From contig JAXIUW010180737.1 in NCBI GenBank assembly GCA_035591015.1, positions 1 through 12,805 of the forward strand: 12,805 nucleotides of DNA. The letters are read 5' to 3'. The notes below the pieces were generated by a model. It was not told the DNA's origin and made no database searches. It saw only the letters and a program-made list of their open reading frames with translations. The first letter of the stretch is position 1. Every line of letters starts with the position of its first letter. A program made the translations under genes and the position numbers. Positions 1-8,248 of this stretch are shown piece after piece. The DNA comes from Cephalothrix simula (lineage: Eukaryota > Nemertea > Palaeonemertea > Archinemertea > Cephalotrichidae).

Positions 1-640
1 TAAGAGACCCATTGCCGTCATTTAGCGATGAAAAAATGAAAATATGTTAATTATTGAAAAATCGCTTGTTCTTACTATTTAGTGACCAATGCCACAAAAT
101 CGAGAAAAATGGTAGAAGTTTTTAAACCATTTTTGCCGCTCCTTTCAACTGAACCTGATAAGTATTCGTAATCATTCTTCATTTTCAAAGTTGTCGCTTA
201 ATTTTCGTCAACATAGATAAAAAGAAATAATTTAAAGAATCCCCAGGAGGTCACATCAAAGCTTATCATGTTTTTCTAATCCATGTTTTTGAACCCCTTT
301 AAATAATGATGGTAATATTGTGGTTGGATCCAGCGGTTCAAATTACTGAGTTTATTTGCGCAAAAATTGTCACAAGTGTCAAGGAATATTGACTCACTTG
401 CGCTATCATTGAGCGCATTGGAGACAGAATGTCTACCTCGTACGTGTTATGAAAATCACATTTAATGAGAACTCTTATAAGAATCTTAAGACCGAAATTA
501 GGTTAGTTTTCATTGTAAATCGTCCACCATTCATACGCAATGCAGTGTTATTGCAATATAGCTCCTTCTGTCGGCTTCTATAATAAGTATAAGCTGGTCC
601 ATACTATAAGGCGTAGCCTATTCGTTCTTATTGTATTTCT
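1..640. other. Intergenic stretch, no gene
   Basis: I see no gene in this AT-rich stretch. All frames are broken by frequent stops. The only structures are small: a 9-bp hairpin (AAAAATGGT at 105-113 with ACCATTTTT at 126-134) and two short hairpins side by side (CAAGTG/CACTTG at 373-400 and GCGCT/AGCGC at 400-416). Stems this short are common by chance in AT-rich DNA. Confidence 0.6.
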
Positions 641-655
641 TTTATTTCATGTTGC

Positions 656-711
656 CGGAAGAGACTTGGCTCACAATCGGAAGGTCGTGGGTTCGAGCCT
701 CACCACTGACA
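656..711 (+). repeat. 3' half of a tRNA-like sequence, SINE-derived
   Basis: The stretch resembles the 3' two thirds of a tRNA. At 687-703 it forms a T arm: GTGGG pairs with CTCAC, with one G-T pair, around the loop TTCGAGC. The B-box match GGTTCGAGCCT at 690-700 agrees with GGTTCGANNCC at 10 of 11 positions. Upstream, the seven-base loop CTCACAA at 670-676 would place a CAC (valine) anticodon at 672-674, but its stem pairs poorly. The seven bases after the T arm have no matching acceptor strand near 638, and the D arm is only hinted at by GGAAGAGAC. It is therefore not an intact tRNA gene. A decayed tRNA-derived SINE head is the best reading; a tRNA pseudogene is the alternative. Confidence 0.5.
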
Positions 712-944
712 CAAGATTCTGGTCCCCAGTGTCCTCTAACTGGGATATCAAAAGGCCTGTATGATGTACGTGACGGTGATTAAACGACGCTGGATGGTGC
801 ACGTCGGTTCCTCCTCCGGAGAGCTCACGCCTAATGATCGTGTACCGCGGTATGTCTCGACTTCGAGACGATGGCCGTACATCAACCATCAATCTATAAT
901 GTATAGAGTGGTCAGTGATCGTAAGTCAGCCCGACCTGGGTCTA
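712..944. repeat. Linker of a possible composite SINE, with a stem-loop
   Basis: This stretch separates the two tRNA-like regions and is richer in CpG than its surroundings. It contains an imperfect stem-loop at 842-880. The core is perfect: GTCTCGA (854-860) and TCGAGAC (863-869) with a two-base loop, and the outer arms GTACCGCGG and GGCCGTAC continue the pairing with mismatches. The open frame that crosses it (761-1036) has no recognisable product and spans the tRNA-like parts, so I do not treat it as coding. That it is SINE body is an inference from its position. Confidence 0.35.
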
Positions 945-1015
945 GTTCCCGTGGTCTAGTGGTTGAAGGAAGCCTTGGATCGCATTGCGAGACCCATGAT
1001 CGAAACCCGGCAGGA
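945..1015 (+). repeat. tRNA-like region with A and B boxes (SINE head)
   Basis: An RNA polymerase III type-2 internal promoter is visible. TGGTCTAGTGG at 952-962 fits the A-box consensus TRGYNNARNNG at every fixed position and resembles the tRNA-Glu/Asp D arm. TGATCGAAACC at 997-1007 fits the B-box consensus at 9 of 11 positions. The two starts are 45 bases apart, a normal tRNA spacing. The T stem no longer pairs (CCATG against CCCGG), so this is not a functional tRNA. A degenerate tRNA-derived SINE is most likely. A C tract (about 1025-1033) and an A-rich run follow. No target-site duplication was found. Confidence 0.5.
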
Positions 1016-1059
1016 CCGTCGATATCCCCCCCCTGAAAAATAAGCCACTTAGAACAGGA

Positions 1060-1089
1060 ACAGGGGTCACTTGTACCAGCCGCCCCTGT
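1060..1089. repeat. Short inverted repeat
   Basis: ACAGGGG at 1060-1066 is the reverse complement of CCCCTGT at 1083-1089, with a 16-base spacer. It lies just after the SINE-like block. The role is unknown, and a 7-bp stem could be chance. Confidence 0.3.
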
Positions 1090-1240
1090 ACATTATTCGC
1101 GGGGAAAATGGCTACAACTCTTCATCATATAAAAATCTACATATAATTCAACTTCAAATATTGATAAAATTTTGAATTCATTGCTGCATGAGTTTAAAAT
1201 CATTACTGGTCGTGTTTCTGTTTTATGAAGATCCCCGTAA

Positions 1241-1606
1241 CACCAAGCAAACATCACAATTCGTTTATTGATATTGCATATAATATATATAATGCATTCG
1301 TATACCCGTATGTGGGTATGGTCTCAGTATCCAGTTGTGATTATAGTGTCCCCTTCATATACAGATAGTATGGCTTTTTTCGTCGGACACTGGCAACCCG
1401 CTTTTATTGTCCTACCTTTCCTAATTAAATATACATGCTGGCCACTGAAAGCCGTTACGGCAAACCGTTACACTGGTACAATACACAAATTGGCAGAAAA
1501 ATTGGATGGATGTACCCAAAATGCTCGGAAGAGAATCCCTCAGTCGTACACATTATACCCCCGTGAATTTGGTAAACGAGCAACAAGTCACAAGTGGACC
1601 AAATGA
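1241..1606 (+). pseudogene. Open frame of unknown origin, possibly decayed coding DNA
   Basis: This frame is open from just after a TAA at 1238 to a TGA at 1604-1606, about 121 codons. The first ATG in frame is at 1292. No domain, signal peptide or membrane segment is recognisable. The one positive sign is FIVLPFLIK (codons at 1405-1431). It matches FTVLPFLFK in the same frame of a diverged repeat copy near 4393, with synonymous third-base changes at P (CCT/CCA) and L (CTA/CTT). That pattern hints at shared coding ancestry, for example a transposon or duplicated host gene fragment. The first part (to about 1300) is AT-rich and looks non-coding. A chance open frame over a non-coding repeat remains quite possible. 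Confidence 0.25.
1328..1447 (+). repeat. Unknown dispersed repeat, copy A
   Basis: Colinear blocks are shared with 4278-4432 in the same order and orientation: CCAGTTGT, AGTGTCC, an ACAG-TAT block, a T run, GGACACT followed by GC-AC, and a conserved block of about 40 bases from TTTTATTGTCC to ATGCTGG. Copy B has roughly 40 extra bases before the last block. By eye the last block is about three quarters identical. The boundaries are approximate. Confidence 0.5.
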
Positions 1607-2037
1607 ACTCATTATATTAGCCATATCCTGTCATGAACTGGATATTTAACTACGGAAATGATTATTGTCTATCCCGTTGGGATTCGAGAAGGACAGCAAC
1701 AGGTCCCCCAGAGACATTCTTATCATTTGGCATCGAGAACTGATTAATAAGCCATTTTGAGTCGGGAGGAAACTATTTAGTGTGGCATTTGACTCAGATT
1801 TGAATCTTGTATCGAAAATTCCAAGTGATCAATCAAATTAATATATGCTCAATCAAATTTTGGAATATAGTTGGAATAACTAAATAAGCTGGTCTGCTTA
1901 AGCTGGACAAATATCTAAAGCTATTTTAAAGTTATAGAAAGCAGCTTTTACAGGATTATTTCGTAGATCTCAAATTAATTCCTTAGAAATAGTGGCTTCA
2001 AAAGTTAAAAGATTGTGTCCCTCGATTTTTCGGCTGG
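1607..2037. other. Intergenic stretch, no gene
   Basis: No gene or convincing structure is visible. A short direct repeat, CAATCAAATT, occurs near 1830 and 1849; it is probably low-complexity similarity. Confidence 0.55.
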
Positions 2038-2211
2038 TACCGTAAAATGGGGCTATTAGGGACACTAGGGTAATTAGGGACAAAGTTTGAGATATCTCAA
2101 GGCTTAATCACTCATTTCATTTAACTAAACCTTTAGGAATCAATATAATAACGAAAATGTTTTAAATATTTTAATGTCCCTACGTGTCCCTCACAGCCCC
2201 ATATTACGGTA
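2038..2211. mobile_element. 170-bp MITE with 26-bp inverted ends, TA-flanked
   Basis: The element body is 2040-2209 and is bordered on both sides by TA (2038-2039 and 2210-2211). The left end begins CCGTAAAATGGGGC and the reverse complement of the right end begins CCGTAATATGGGGC. Over 26 bases, through GGGACAC, the two ends differ at three positions. There is no coding capacity. TA duplication with short inverted ends is what non-autonomous Tc1/mariner-type elements show, but flanking GTAC on both sides also permits a 4-bp duplication, so the superfamily is uncertain. Both ends contain repeated GGGACA blocks (TAGGGACA-type), which may be internal transposase-binding repeats. Confidence 0.75.
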
Positions 2212-2255
2212 CATAACATAAGATATATGGTAAAAAAATGGTAACATAAGAATGG

Positions 2256-2444
2256 TACATATAGAAGTGACTGAATTTTGAACTATAAATATATTGTATC
2301 ACCTGTTAATTAAAAATTAAATATTCGATTGATCTTCATTGATAGCTAGTTGAGGTGATTGATAAGTGGTTTCATGAAGCAAGTGATACAGGTGATACAA
2401 TCTATTTATAGCTCATATGCAAAAGTCTGTCACTTCCATATGTA
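2256..2444. mobile_element. 185-bp MITE with inverted ends of about 50-60 bp
   Basis: The body is 2258-2442, flanked by TA at 2256-2257 and 2443-2444. The left arm (2258-2306) and right arm (2388-2442) are reverse complements with small indels. Matched blocks are CATATAGAAGTGAC/CATATGGAAGTGAC, TTTTG, CTATAAATA, and TTGTATCACCTGT (identical in both arms). The interior of about 80 bases is non-coding. It sits only 44 bases from the preceding TA-flanked element and its ends differ in sequence, so it is a separate family. A Tc1/mariner-like origin is plausible from the TA flanks. Confidence 0.75.
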
Positions 2445-2507
2445 CACGACCCATTATAGATATTGTTATCTTTCTTTATATCTTTGCGGATAATTAGTAT
2501 AATATAG

Positions 2508-2605
2508 CGTTATTGCACGATTTTTCGTGAAATACGAAGCAGTTATTGCACGAGGGGCAGCCCCGAGTGCAAGAACTGCTCGTAACGATAAAACGTGCAA
2601 TAACG
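2508..2605. mobile_element. 98-bp foldback element, near-complete palindrome
   Basis: CGTTATTGCACG at 2508-2519 is the exact reverse complement of 2594-2605, and pairing continues with small indels to a central GGGGCAGCCCC at 2555-2565. Each arm is about 48 bases and carries a second internal motif, GCAGTTATTGCACGAG on the left with a diverged mate on the right. No clear target duplication is visible. It may be a MITE reduced to its ends, or a foldback transposon. Confidence 0.65.
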
Positions 2606-3516
2606 AGTTTAGTCAACGGCTCCTCAATGTTATCCAAGAGATAATCACTACATACCAATACAGATGGTGTCAAAGATGAAAAAAATTCAAGATGGCGTCA
2701 AAATTGTAATAGAACCCACGTTTATATACACTGTTTACTTTTGTGCATTTACATGTAACTTTAAATTCAATATTCTTCTAATTGTCCCCTAAAACTTGGT
2801 TGACACTTGTTGCTCACTTCTATTGACATAGCTGCTCAAACATCCTTTACGAGCAACATGTTGCTAATCGCTAGGTCCCCAAGAGGGTGAATCATACCCA
2901 AATGGACCAAAATCCTTGCAACAGCTCTTAGCAGTGAGCTCTTTAAACCTACTTAGCTATCTTTCAAACTTGTCTCTTAATAGCGGCTCTTATTTAGTCT
3001 GGTTGAGTTCTCGATTTGAGCATTGGTATATATGAAATGTGGCGAGGTTCCTGCTTATGGAATTGACTCAGAAATTCTTTGACGATTTGCAGGCGACACA
3101 TACCCTCTTAGGATTTGTAAAATTGTAATTGAAATTCAGATTGAACCGATGATGAGGGATTCAACCACTTGTTGATTTAATTGAGTTCTGCTTGGCTTAA
3201 AATTTACATTTAAATGCAGTTGTTGTATGAATTTTAATTCAAATGTTATGACTGGTATGCGACGCTATCATACATTCAGAAACTAGTCCAAAATAGACAA
3301 GGCTCTCTTTTTTGGATAGGCCAGCATCCAGAAGGTTAGACGGGGTTAGATCAAACTAGCTATAGAACAGGTTGTTTGGCCTAAGCTGAACGATTCCGTG
3401 TGCTAGCTTCCTCCCAGCTGAACCCAAGAAATGGGACCATTTTGAACACATTTTCTCCACCGCCTTTGGCAAGAAAAGACGTGCCCTTCTTAACCCGATT
3501 TTCGATGGGCGCGGAA
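2606..3516. other. Intergenic stretch with minor motifs
   Basis: No gene is visible. A direct repeat of AGATGGYGTCAAA occurs at 2662-2674 and 2690-2702; the second copy forms TTCAAGATGGCGTC, which resembles the YY1 binding core. A perfect 14-bp palindrome, AGCAACATGTTGCT, lies at 2852-2865. The rest is featureless to me. Confidence 0.5.
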
Positions 3517-3570
3517 GGTTTTTCGAAAATATCTAAAAAACGGCTTAGCGTAGCTGAAATTTTAGGAGTA
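3517..3570 (+). repeat. Dispersed repeat fragment, copy 1 of 2
   Basis: The stretch matches 12153-12208 in direct orientation. Shared blocks are GGTTTTTC, AAATATCT or a close variant, AAAAACGGCT, GCGTAG and AGCTGAAATTTTAGGA (identical, 16 bases). The similarity fades on both sides. It is probably a short piece of a longer, old interspersed repeat; the family was not recognised. Confidence 0.55.
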
Positions 3571-4277
3571 TCTAGTTGAAAAATTTAAGCCCAAAATGGT
3601 GCTACGTGTAGGCCAAAACTTTTTGTTGCAACATGTTCATCGATAGTACCAAATTTCAACGACCATCCACGTCTGAGATCTTAGGGGGAGAAGCGGGTTG
3701 AACACCCCTTCCCCCACATCAGGTATCACACAAAAAATTGACCATCATAAGTAGGGTCAAAAATGAGTAAGATTAAGGAACGTCAAGCCAATGTCCCTTC
3801 TAAGAGAGTGCGAAATAAGAGGGTGAGAGATTAATAGGAGCCTATCTGATTTTTCCATCCATTTTCGCATACGATAAACTATTGACAGCATAATCACTGA
3901 TATTTATGAAGTTTTTTTATTATACCTAATGTTGTGACGTTCTTTGCGAAGGAATTTTGAGGTTAGATTCTATCATTTTGATGTTTAAATTTTTAAGCCA
4001 GGGGAAATCCCTGGAAGGATAATGGGTTCTGAGGCAAGGACTAATGGGATTCGACTTCTCCAGGTATTAATCAATCCGCTGTCAACTTGATTTGTTCCGT
4101 AAATAGATATGTTAGAATCGGTTTAGAATAGAAGTCACCCAATCGTAAAAGCTTGCCATAGGTTAAAATTCTTCGGATTCTTCATTATAAGGCGCTTTGG
4201 CCTTGCCCCTGCGTTGCCATGTCCGCAGAGGTGTTCAGTGTCTCTATGTACATTTAGAAAAAGAGGCCGGGCAATAG
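3571..4277. other. Intergenic stretch, no gene
   Basis: I see no gene, RNA or clear repeat here. Short C-rich and G-rich runs near 3690-3715 break up otherwise AT-rich sequence. Confidence 0.5.
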
Positions 4278-4432
4278 AAACCAGTTGTCAGTGTCCGTGC
4301 AGGAAACAGCTATATGTTATTTTTAATGAAGAGGACACTAGCCACTAGGGGCACAGGCTTTCACCACACCGGGAGCCACCGAACCACCGGATTTTACTGT
4401 CCTACCATTCCTTTTTAAATGTGCATACCGGT
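4278..4432 (+). repeat. Unknown dispersed repeat, copy B
   Basis: This is the mate of the copy at 1328-1447, with the same block order: CCAGTTGT at 4281, AGTGTCC, GGACACTAGCCAC, then a block of about 40 bases beginning TTTTACTGTCC and ending near ATACCGG. It carries roughly 40 additional GC-richer bases before that last block. It could belong to the open frame that runs through it. Confidence 0.5.
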
Positions 4433-4731
4433 TATTGTACTTTGAACCCATTTCGTTGTTGAGTCGTGTTCTTTTCCCTGAACCATCTATCAATTGCATT
4501 GATCGTACATTCAAACACATTCACTCGGAGGGTAATTTGTATTTATCTAATGCGATGACAAATCGAAGGCGCCGATATGTCGCGGATGCTGTCATTAAGG
4601 CTGGGATCCAAATGTATCCGATTCATGATGGATTAGAAGACTTGTTGCATGTTCCATCGCAAAATCCAGGCGTATTTACGATGTCAAAATTCGTCACCCA
4701 AAGTGCATTTACAGTCATTCGACCTGTTTGA
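4342..4731 (+). pseudogene. 129-codon open frame, unknown product
   Basis: This frame is open from just after a TAG (4339-4341) to a TGA at 4729-4731; the first ATG in frame is 4435. It is the longest uninterrupted frame I found. The 4540-4728 part is less AT-rich than its surroundings and has a plausible protein-like composition, with a basic RRRRY run and YPIHDGLEDLL near the middle. FTVLPFLFK (4399-4425) matches the open frame at 1405-1431. No family was recognised. There is no clear splice signal, promoter or polyadenylation signal I would rely on. It could be an exon or remnant of a transposon or host gene. Chance is not excluded, since a 12.8-kb window read in six frames can yield an open frame of this size occasionally. 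Confidence 0.3.
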
Positions 4732-6374
4732 CCCAATGGATAATTTTACACTGCTGGAAGTCTTTTATGTAATCATGTCAGGCACTATACCTTAGTTCCA
4801 ACCATACCCCGTATTTTTTCAAAGAAAGCTTCTTGACGTTTCATATGCAGTATCAACAGGATCACAGACGCACTGGTGATTTTTCTTGATTTGATTTGCT
4901 CCACATACTAAAAACACATCTAAATAAGGTACTGGCGATAATGAATACACAGCAGGATCTTCCACGACTGCGACTAATTTATTTCTAATTTGGTAATTTA
5001 GGTCACGATTGTCTAAAACCAGAATTTACCCATCCGCCATTGAAATCAAATTGTATGCGCTGGAATATCAAATTGTATGCTGTTTTAATCAGAACTCATT
5101 ACATGATTTTCCGAGGTGGTTTTTGTGTTGGACGATCGTGTTTCTGATTGTGCCATTGAACGGTCTTGAGCATCGTTTAGTAAATGTGCGAGGCTAATCT
5201 TCGTCAATGGGGTGGAGTTATTCATTCAGGGGCCATCCTGTGACAAAACTAAGAATGGGGTGGGGCTGCTGCTTCCATGCTGTTAGATGGGCGACGGTTT
5301 CGAAACTCCTTTAAGAACGATAAAGATTGTCACTGCTATTTCTCTTAACTTCTCATGCCAAAATACTATAGTATATAACCCAGAAGGAATATCATTCTCC
5401 TGTATTAGCCAGCTAATAATTTGGTCTGTCAAGTTGTTGGGTTTTCAAGATAAAATCTCAAAATTGGCGACCATTTTTCTGAATTAGTAGCGTGATATGA
5501 TCTGTTTAGGCGACTTTTTTATGGAGACCATGTGAACGACTTTCTGGGGTTCATTTTTGATTGTATGTCCTTTTGTAAATCTGTGCATCTGGTTTTACCC
5601 TTGCATGATTTTAAGTACTTTTTGTATTGTCCATTTGATAGGACCGATCTTTTACACGCCAGGCCATAAATAAAATATTTTTGCATTGCACGAGAATGTT
5701 GGCGCAGCCGAGGGTGTTGCATGAATCGAACCTTGAATTGTCATATCAGGATGCAAAAAACTACTTCTATCTTCGTAATAACTTTGTACGCTATAAGATA
5801 TCATCAAGAAATTCTTACATTTGTAATGATGGTAAAGTTTTTCGTTTTTGAGTAGTTAGGTGGTCGTACTTCAGAGCGCACGTTAACTCGGAGTTCAGGG
5901 AGTTTGCTAAACGGTTTAATTTTAAATTTGTAACAAAAATACAAAAACAGCATTCTACTGTTAGAACTTATTTAAATTTATAAGTAAATCAAGGTACATG
6001 TAAATTTGCGATTTGGAGTATAATTCAGTTACCTAGGAATAGGAACCTAAGTTCAACTTAAGTTAAATCCGTAATTTGCTAGCTTAGACAAAATAATCTC
6101 ATTAGCAAAGCCCAACAGTTTTGATGATTAGGCCAGAGAATACGAATTTGTCAATTAGACGTTTTTTTTTCATTCAACCAATCAGAATTAAGTATGGTTC
6201 TATAACGTCATGGTTCTGTGATCTTTTGTTTCGGCCAAAGCTAGTAAAATGGTGTATTAATTTCACCTATTCAACATTTGCAAATGGAATACATTTTCAA
6301 GATTTATGAAAAAAATCATGCCAACCATAGGAAACCATCAACATCAGTTTCGATTTTTCTATGAATAACTATAT
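4732..6374. other. Long intergenic stretch, no gene supported
   Basis: Short open frames at 5009-5197, 5287-5487 and 6121-6309 have no recognisable features and look like chance. AATGGGGTGG occurs twice (about 5206 and 5254). At 5684-5724, TTGCACGAG and CGCAGCCGAGGGTGTTGC recall the arm and centre motifs of the 98-bp foldback at 2508-2605 and may be a decayed relative. Short palindromes such as AACTTAAGTT near 6055 are not informative. Confidence 0.5.
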
Positions 6375-6415
6375 TTACTGGACTGTTATTCGTTGACAGG
6401 GGAGTAGAATTTTGA
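6375..6415 (+). repeat. Short dispersed repeat, copy 1 of 2
   Basis: TGGACTGTTA (6379-6388), then GTTGACAGGGGAGTAG at 6392-6407, match 7358-7367 and 7380-7395 in order and orientation, with one difference in the longer block. The second copy has about ten extra bases between the blocks. The family is unknown. Confidence 0.4.
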
Positions 6416-6810
6416 AAAGCTACTTAATAAATTTTTTTATGTATTTATTTTTTTAATGCGCTTTGTGAAATTGTGGCGCCTAATTGTCTGAAAAGTCGAT
6501 TATGTGGAAATTAACATGCAGAAGTCATTTTTTATTAAACCCAATGCAATAAAACGCTTATGCAAACGTTACTTTTTGTGGAGAAAATCTGGCTCCGGTT
6601 TCATGAGCTTTCTCGTGACCATGATCATCAATCTTGATCAATAATCTTGAAATGCATTGGAGTAGGTTAATGTTGCAGACTTGGATCATCATTTACGATT
6701 GATTGATTTTGTGACAGTTTGTAATCGATAACAACGGTCAAAAATGGACTGTTTAAAAATGACAGTTAACACTGAACCAAAGGCGGAGCAAAACTATTTT
6801 CAACTGTTAT
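6416..6810. other. Intergenic stretch, no gene
   Basis: No gene is visible. Several TGATCA and ATCATCA motifs cluster at 6620-6700; I regard them as low complexity. Confidence 0.5.
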
Positions 6811-7214
6811 CTGATTCTGATCATTTGAAATCTCATCTTTCCATACATACCCATCCCATAAACATCGGCCTCTACTTTCTATAAAATCTTGAGCTTTAAA
6901 TACCATTTTTTCCGTCCCATAATTTATCCGACTCGTAGTAAAATTGTGGTCGGAAATAGCCGAAAATTTATCGCTGTAAGTCCGTATCTAAAACTCGTTA
7001 CATACGAAGCGAGACGTCACATGGCTGATATTGATTGCATTTTTACCGAACTTTAATGAGCGATCAATTTTTCTATAAAAAATATTAAATCATCAGTGAT
7101 CAGACGGGCTAGGTGAGGCGAAAAGGGTCGTTTTAAAATCAAGATTTTTATAGAAAGGTATATTTATGGGATGCGGTATGCATGGGAAGATGAGATTTTA
7201 AATAATCAGAATCC
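6811..7214. mobile_element. Roughly 400-bp element with long terminal inverted repeats
   Basis: The left arm (6811-6901) and the right arm (7131-7214) are reverse complements over 85-90 bases with a few mismatches and small indels. Matching blocks from the outer edge are GATTCTGAT, AAATCTCATCTT, CATACC, CATCCCATAAA, TTTCTATAAAA, TCTTGA and TTTAAA. The interior of about 230 bases has no coding capacity, so the element is non-autonomous. I could not find a convincing target duplication, and the outer boundaries may extend a few bases past those given. Superfamily not assigned. Confidence 0.7.
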
Positions 7215-7353
7215 AAAAATAGAACACAAATCACTCTATTAAAAGTGACTAATCTCCTCAACAAACAGCGTTAGATTTACAACCTTAGCCCTCCATGTCA
7301 TGTCGTGACCTTATACTGTTTATTTCAGAATCGATATATGGGCCTAGGCTAGG

Positions 7354-7403
7354 TGATTGGACTGCTAGTAACCACCTCTGTTGACAGAGGAGTAGTGTTT
7401 CCT
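7354..7403 (+). repeat. Short dispersed repeat, copy 2 of 2, with hairpin
   Basis: This matches 6375-6415 (TGGACTG then GTTGACAGAGGAGTAG). The extra bases that this copy has between the blocks create a perfect hairpin: CCTCTG at 7375-7380, loop TTGA, CAGAGG at 7385-7390. Confidence 0.4.
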
Positions 7404-7434
7404 TGAGCAAAGAGCGGACATTTTCCTTTAATAT

Positions 7435-7622
7435 TGACCTGTTGACCTCTTGACCTAATCTGTAAAGGATAAACATGTTTGATTAATTAATGCACATGAA
7501 ATTAAAAATGATATAAGGGTGACTTTTTCATGACCTTGAATTAACCTCTTATTCCTGCCTTAAGTGACCTTGTGACCTTAATATACTGAGGATTATACCT
7601 AAATATACTGAACTGTTGACCT
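7435..7622. repeat. Cluster of seven TGACCT motifs
   Basis: Exact TGACCT occurs at 7435, 7443, 7451, 7531, 7565, 7573 and 7617. The first three are direct repeats separated by two bases each, and so is the pair at 7565/7573. TGACCT is the complement of AGGTCA, the nuclear-receptor half-site, and a two-base spacing is the DR2 arrangement. An equally likely reading is a degenerate microsatellite-like repeat that happens to carry this hexamer. No gene is nearby to regulate. Confidence 0.55.
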
Positions 7623-8144
7623 TTGATTAAAATGTTCTAGGATTAAACAGAAACTCAGTTTGGCTTCGAATTATTTTTTGGCTAGGCCCTTTATAGAATT
7701 TCTTTGATACTATGCTTATTTCATATGAAATCTGTGGCGCCAATTCCAATATTTCCATCTTTAATATCAATAAATCTAACCGACTCAGGCAAAACTTATA
7801 AAGAACTCGATTCATCCCTGGTAAATGGTCTACTATGTCCATATACTTGGTAAATACCAAATTAATTAAGTATCAATAACGACGGGTAAAGTTACAATAC
7901 GAACTTGTTGCAGCTCGATGGTCGGATTACGGATTTTTCTAAACGCTATGTTGTTGCTTTGAGCAAGGATCAGATTGATTATCGATTTTTAGAAATAAAA
8001 GATCAAAGATATATAAAAAGATCTAAAAAGAGAAGCTAATACAATATTAGAAATGGTACTGCTCACATAAAAGTTGTGGATCCGAACGCAGTGTTGTATT
8101 GCTTTTGGAAATTTTCAATGCAGTACGTCAAAATGACAAAGACG
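7623..8144. other. Intergenic stretch, no gene
   Basis: No supportable gene. A 77-codon minus-strand frame at 7627-7860 has no recognisable content. The DNA is AT-rich, with purine-rich patches near 7990-8035. Confidence 0.5.
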
Positions 8145-8248
8145 GTATACTTGTACACGAAGTTTCTGTAAAATCTTGAAAACGTTATATAAGCTACTAG
8201 CTTATATAGCGTTTTCAAGACTACGGCGATATTATACAAAGTATACAG
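8145..8248. repeat. Long palindrome, head-to-head arms
   Basis: At 8174-8220 two 23-base arms meet with a one-base spacer at 8197 and a single mismatch (GTTAT against GCTAT). Arm ends are CTTGAAAACG and CGTTTTCAAG. Weaker similarity continues outward to about 50 bases on each side, where both arms carry TACAAGTATAC or TACAAAGTATAC. This looks like a head-to-head duplication of one short sequence, or the fused ends of a foldback element. It should be able to extrude as a cruciform or, if transcribed, form a strong hairpin. Confidence 0.75.

Noticed and set aside
656-711. A functional tRNA-Val gene
   Set aside because: There is no acceptor or D arm partner upstream and the anticodon stem pairs poorly.
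671-892. Minus-strand 73-codon frame and overlapping plus-strand frames at 540-764 and 761-1036
   Set aside because: They run through tRNA-like and linker sequence and overlap each other on both strands; no protein feature is visible.
7081-7110. Hammerhead ribozyme, prompted by CTGATGA on the minus strand here and near 8867 and 9315
   Set aside because: None has a proper stem II and GAAA with flanking helices; the motif is short enough to occur by chance.
7627-7860. Other short frames (4338-4520 minus, 5009-5197, 5287-5487, 5519-5722 minus, 6121-6309, 7285-7476 minus, 7627-7860 minus, 10931-11122 minus)
   Set aside because: All are short, lack recognisable motifs and have lengths expected by chance in 12.8 kb.
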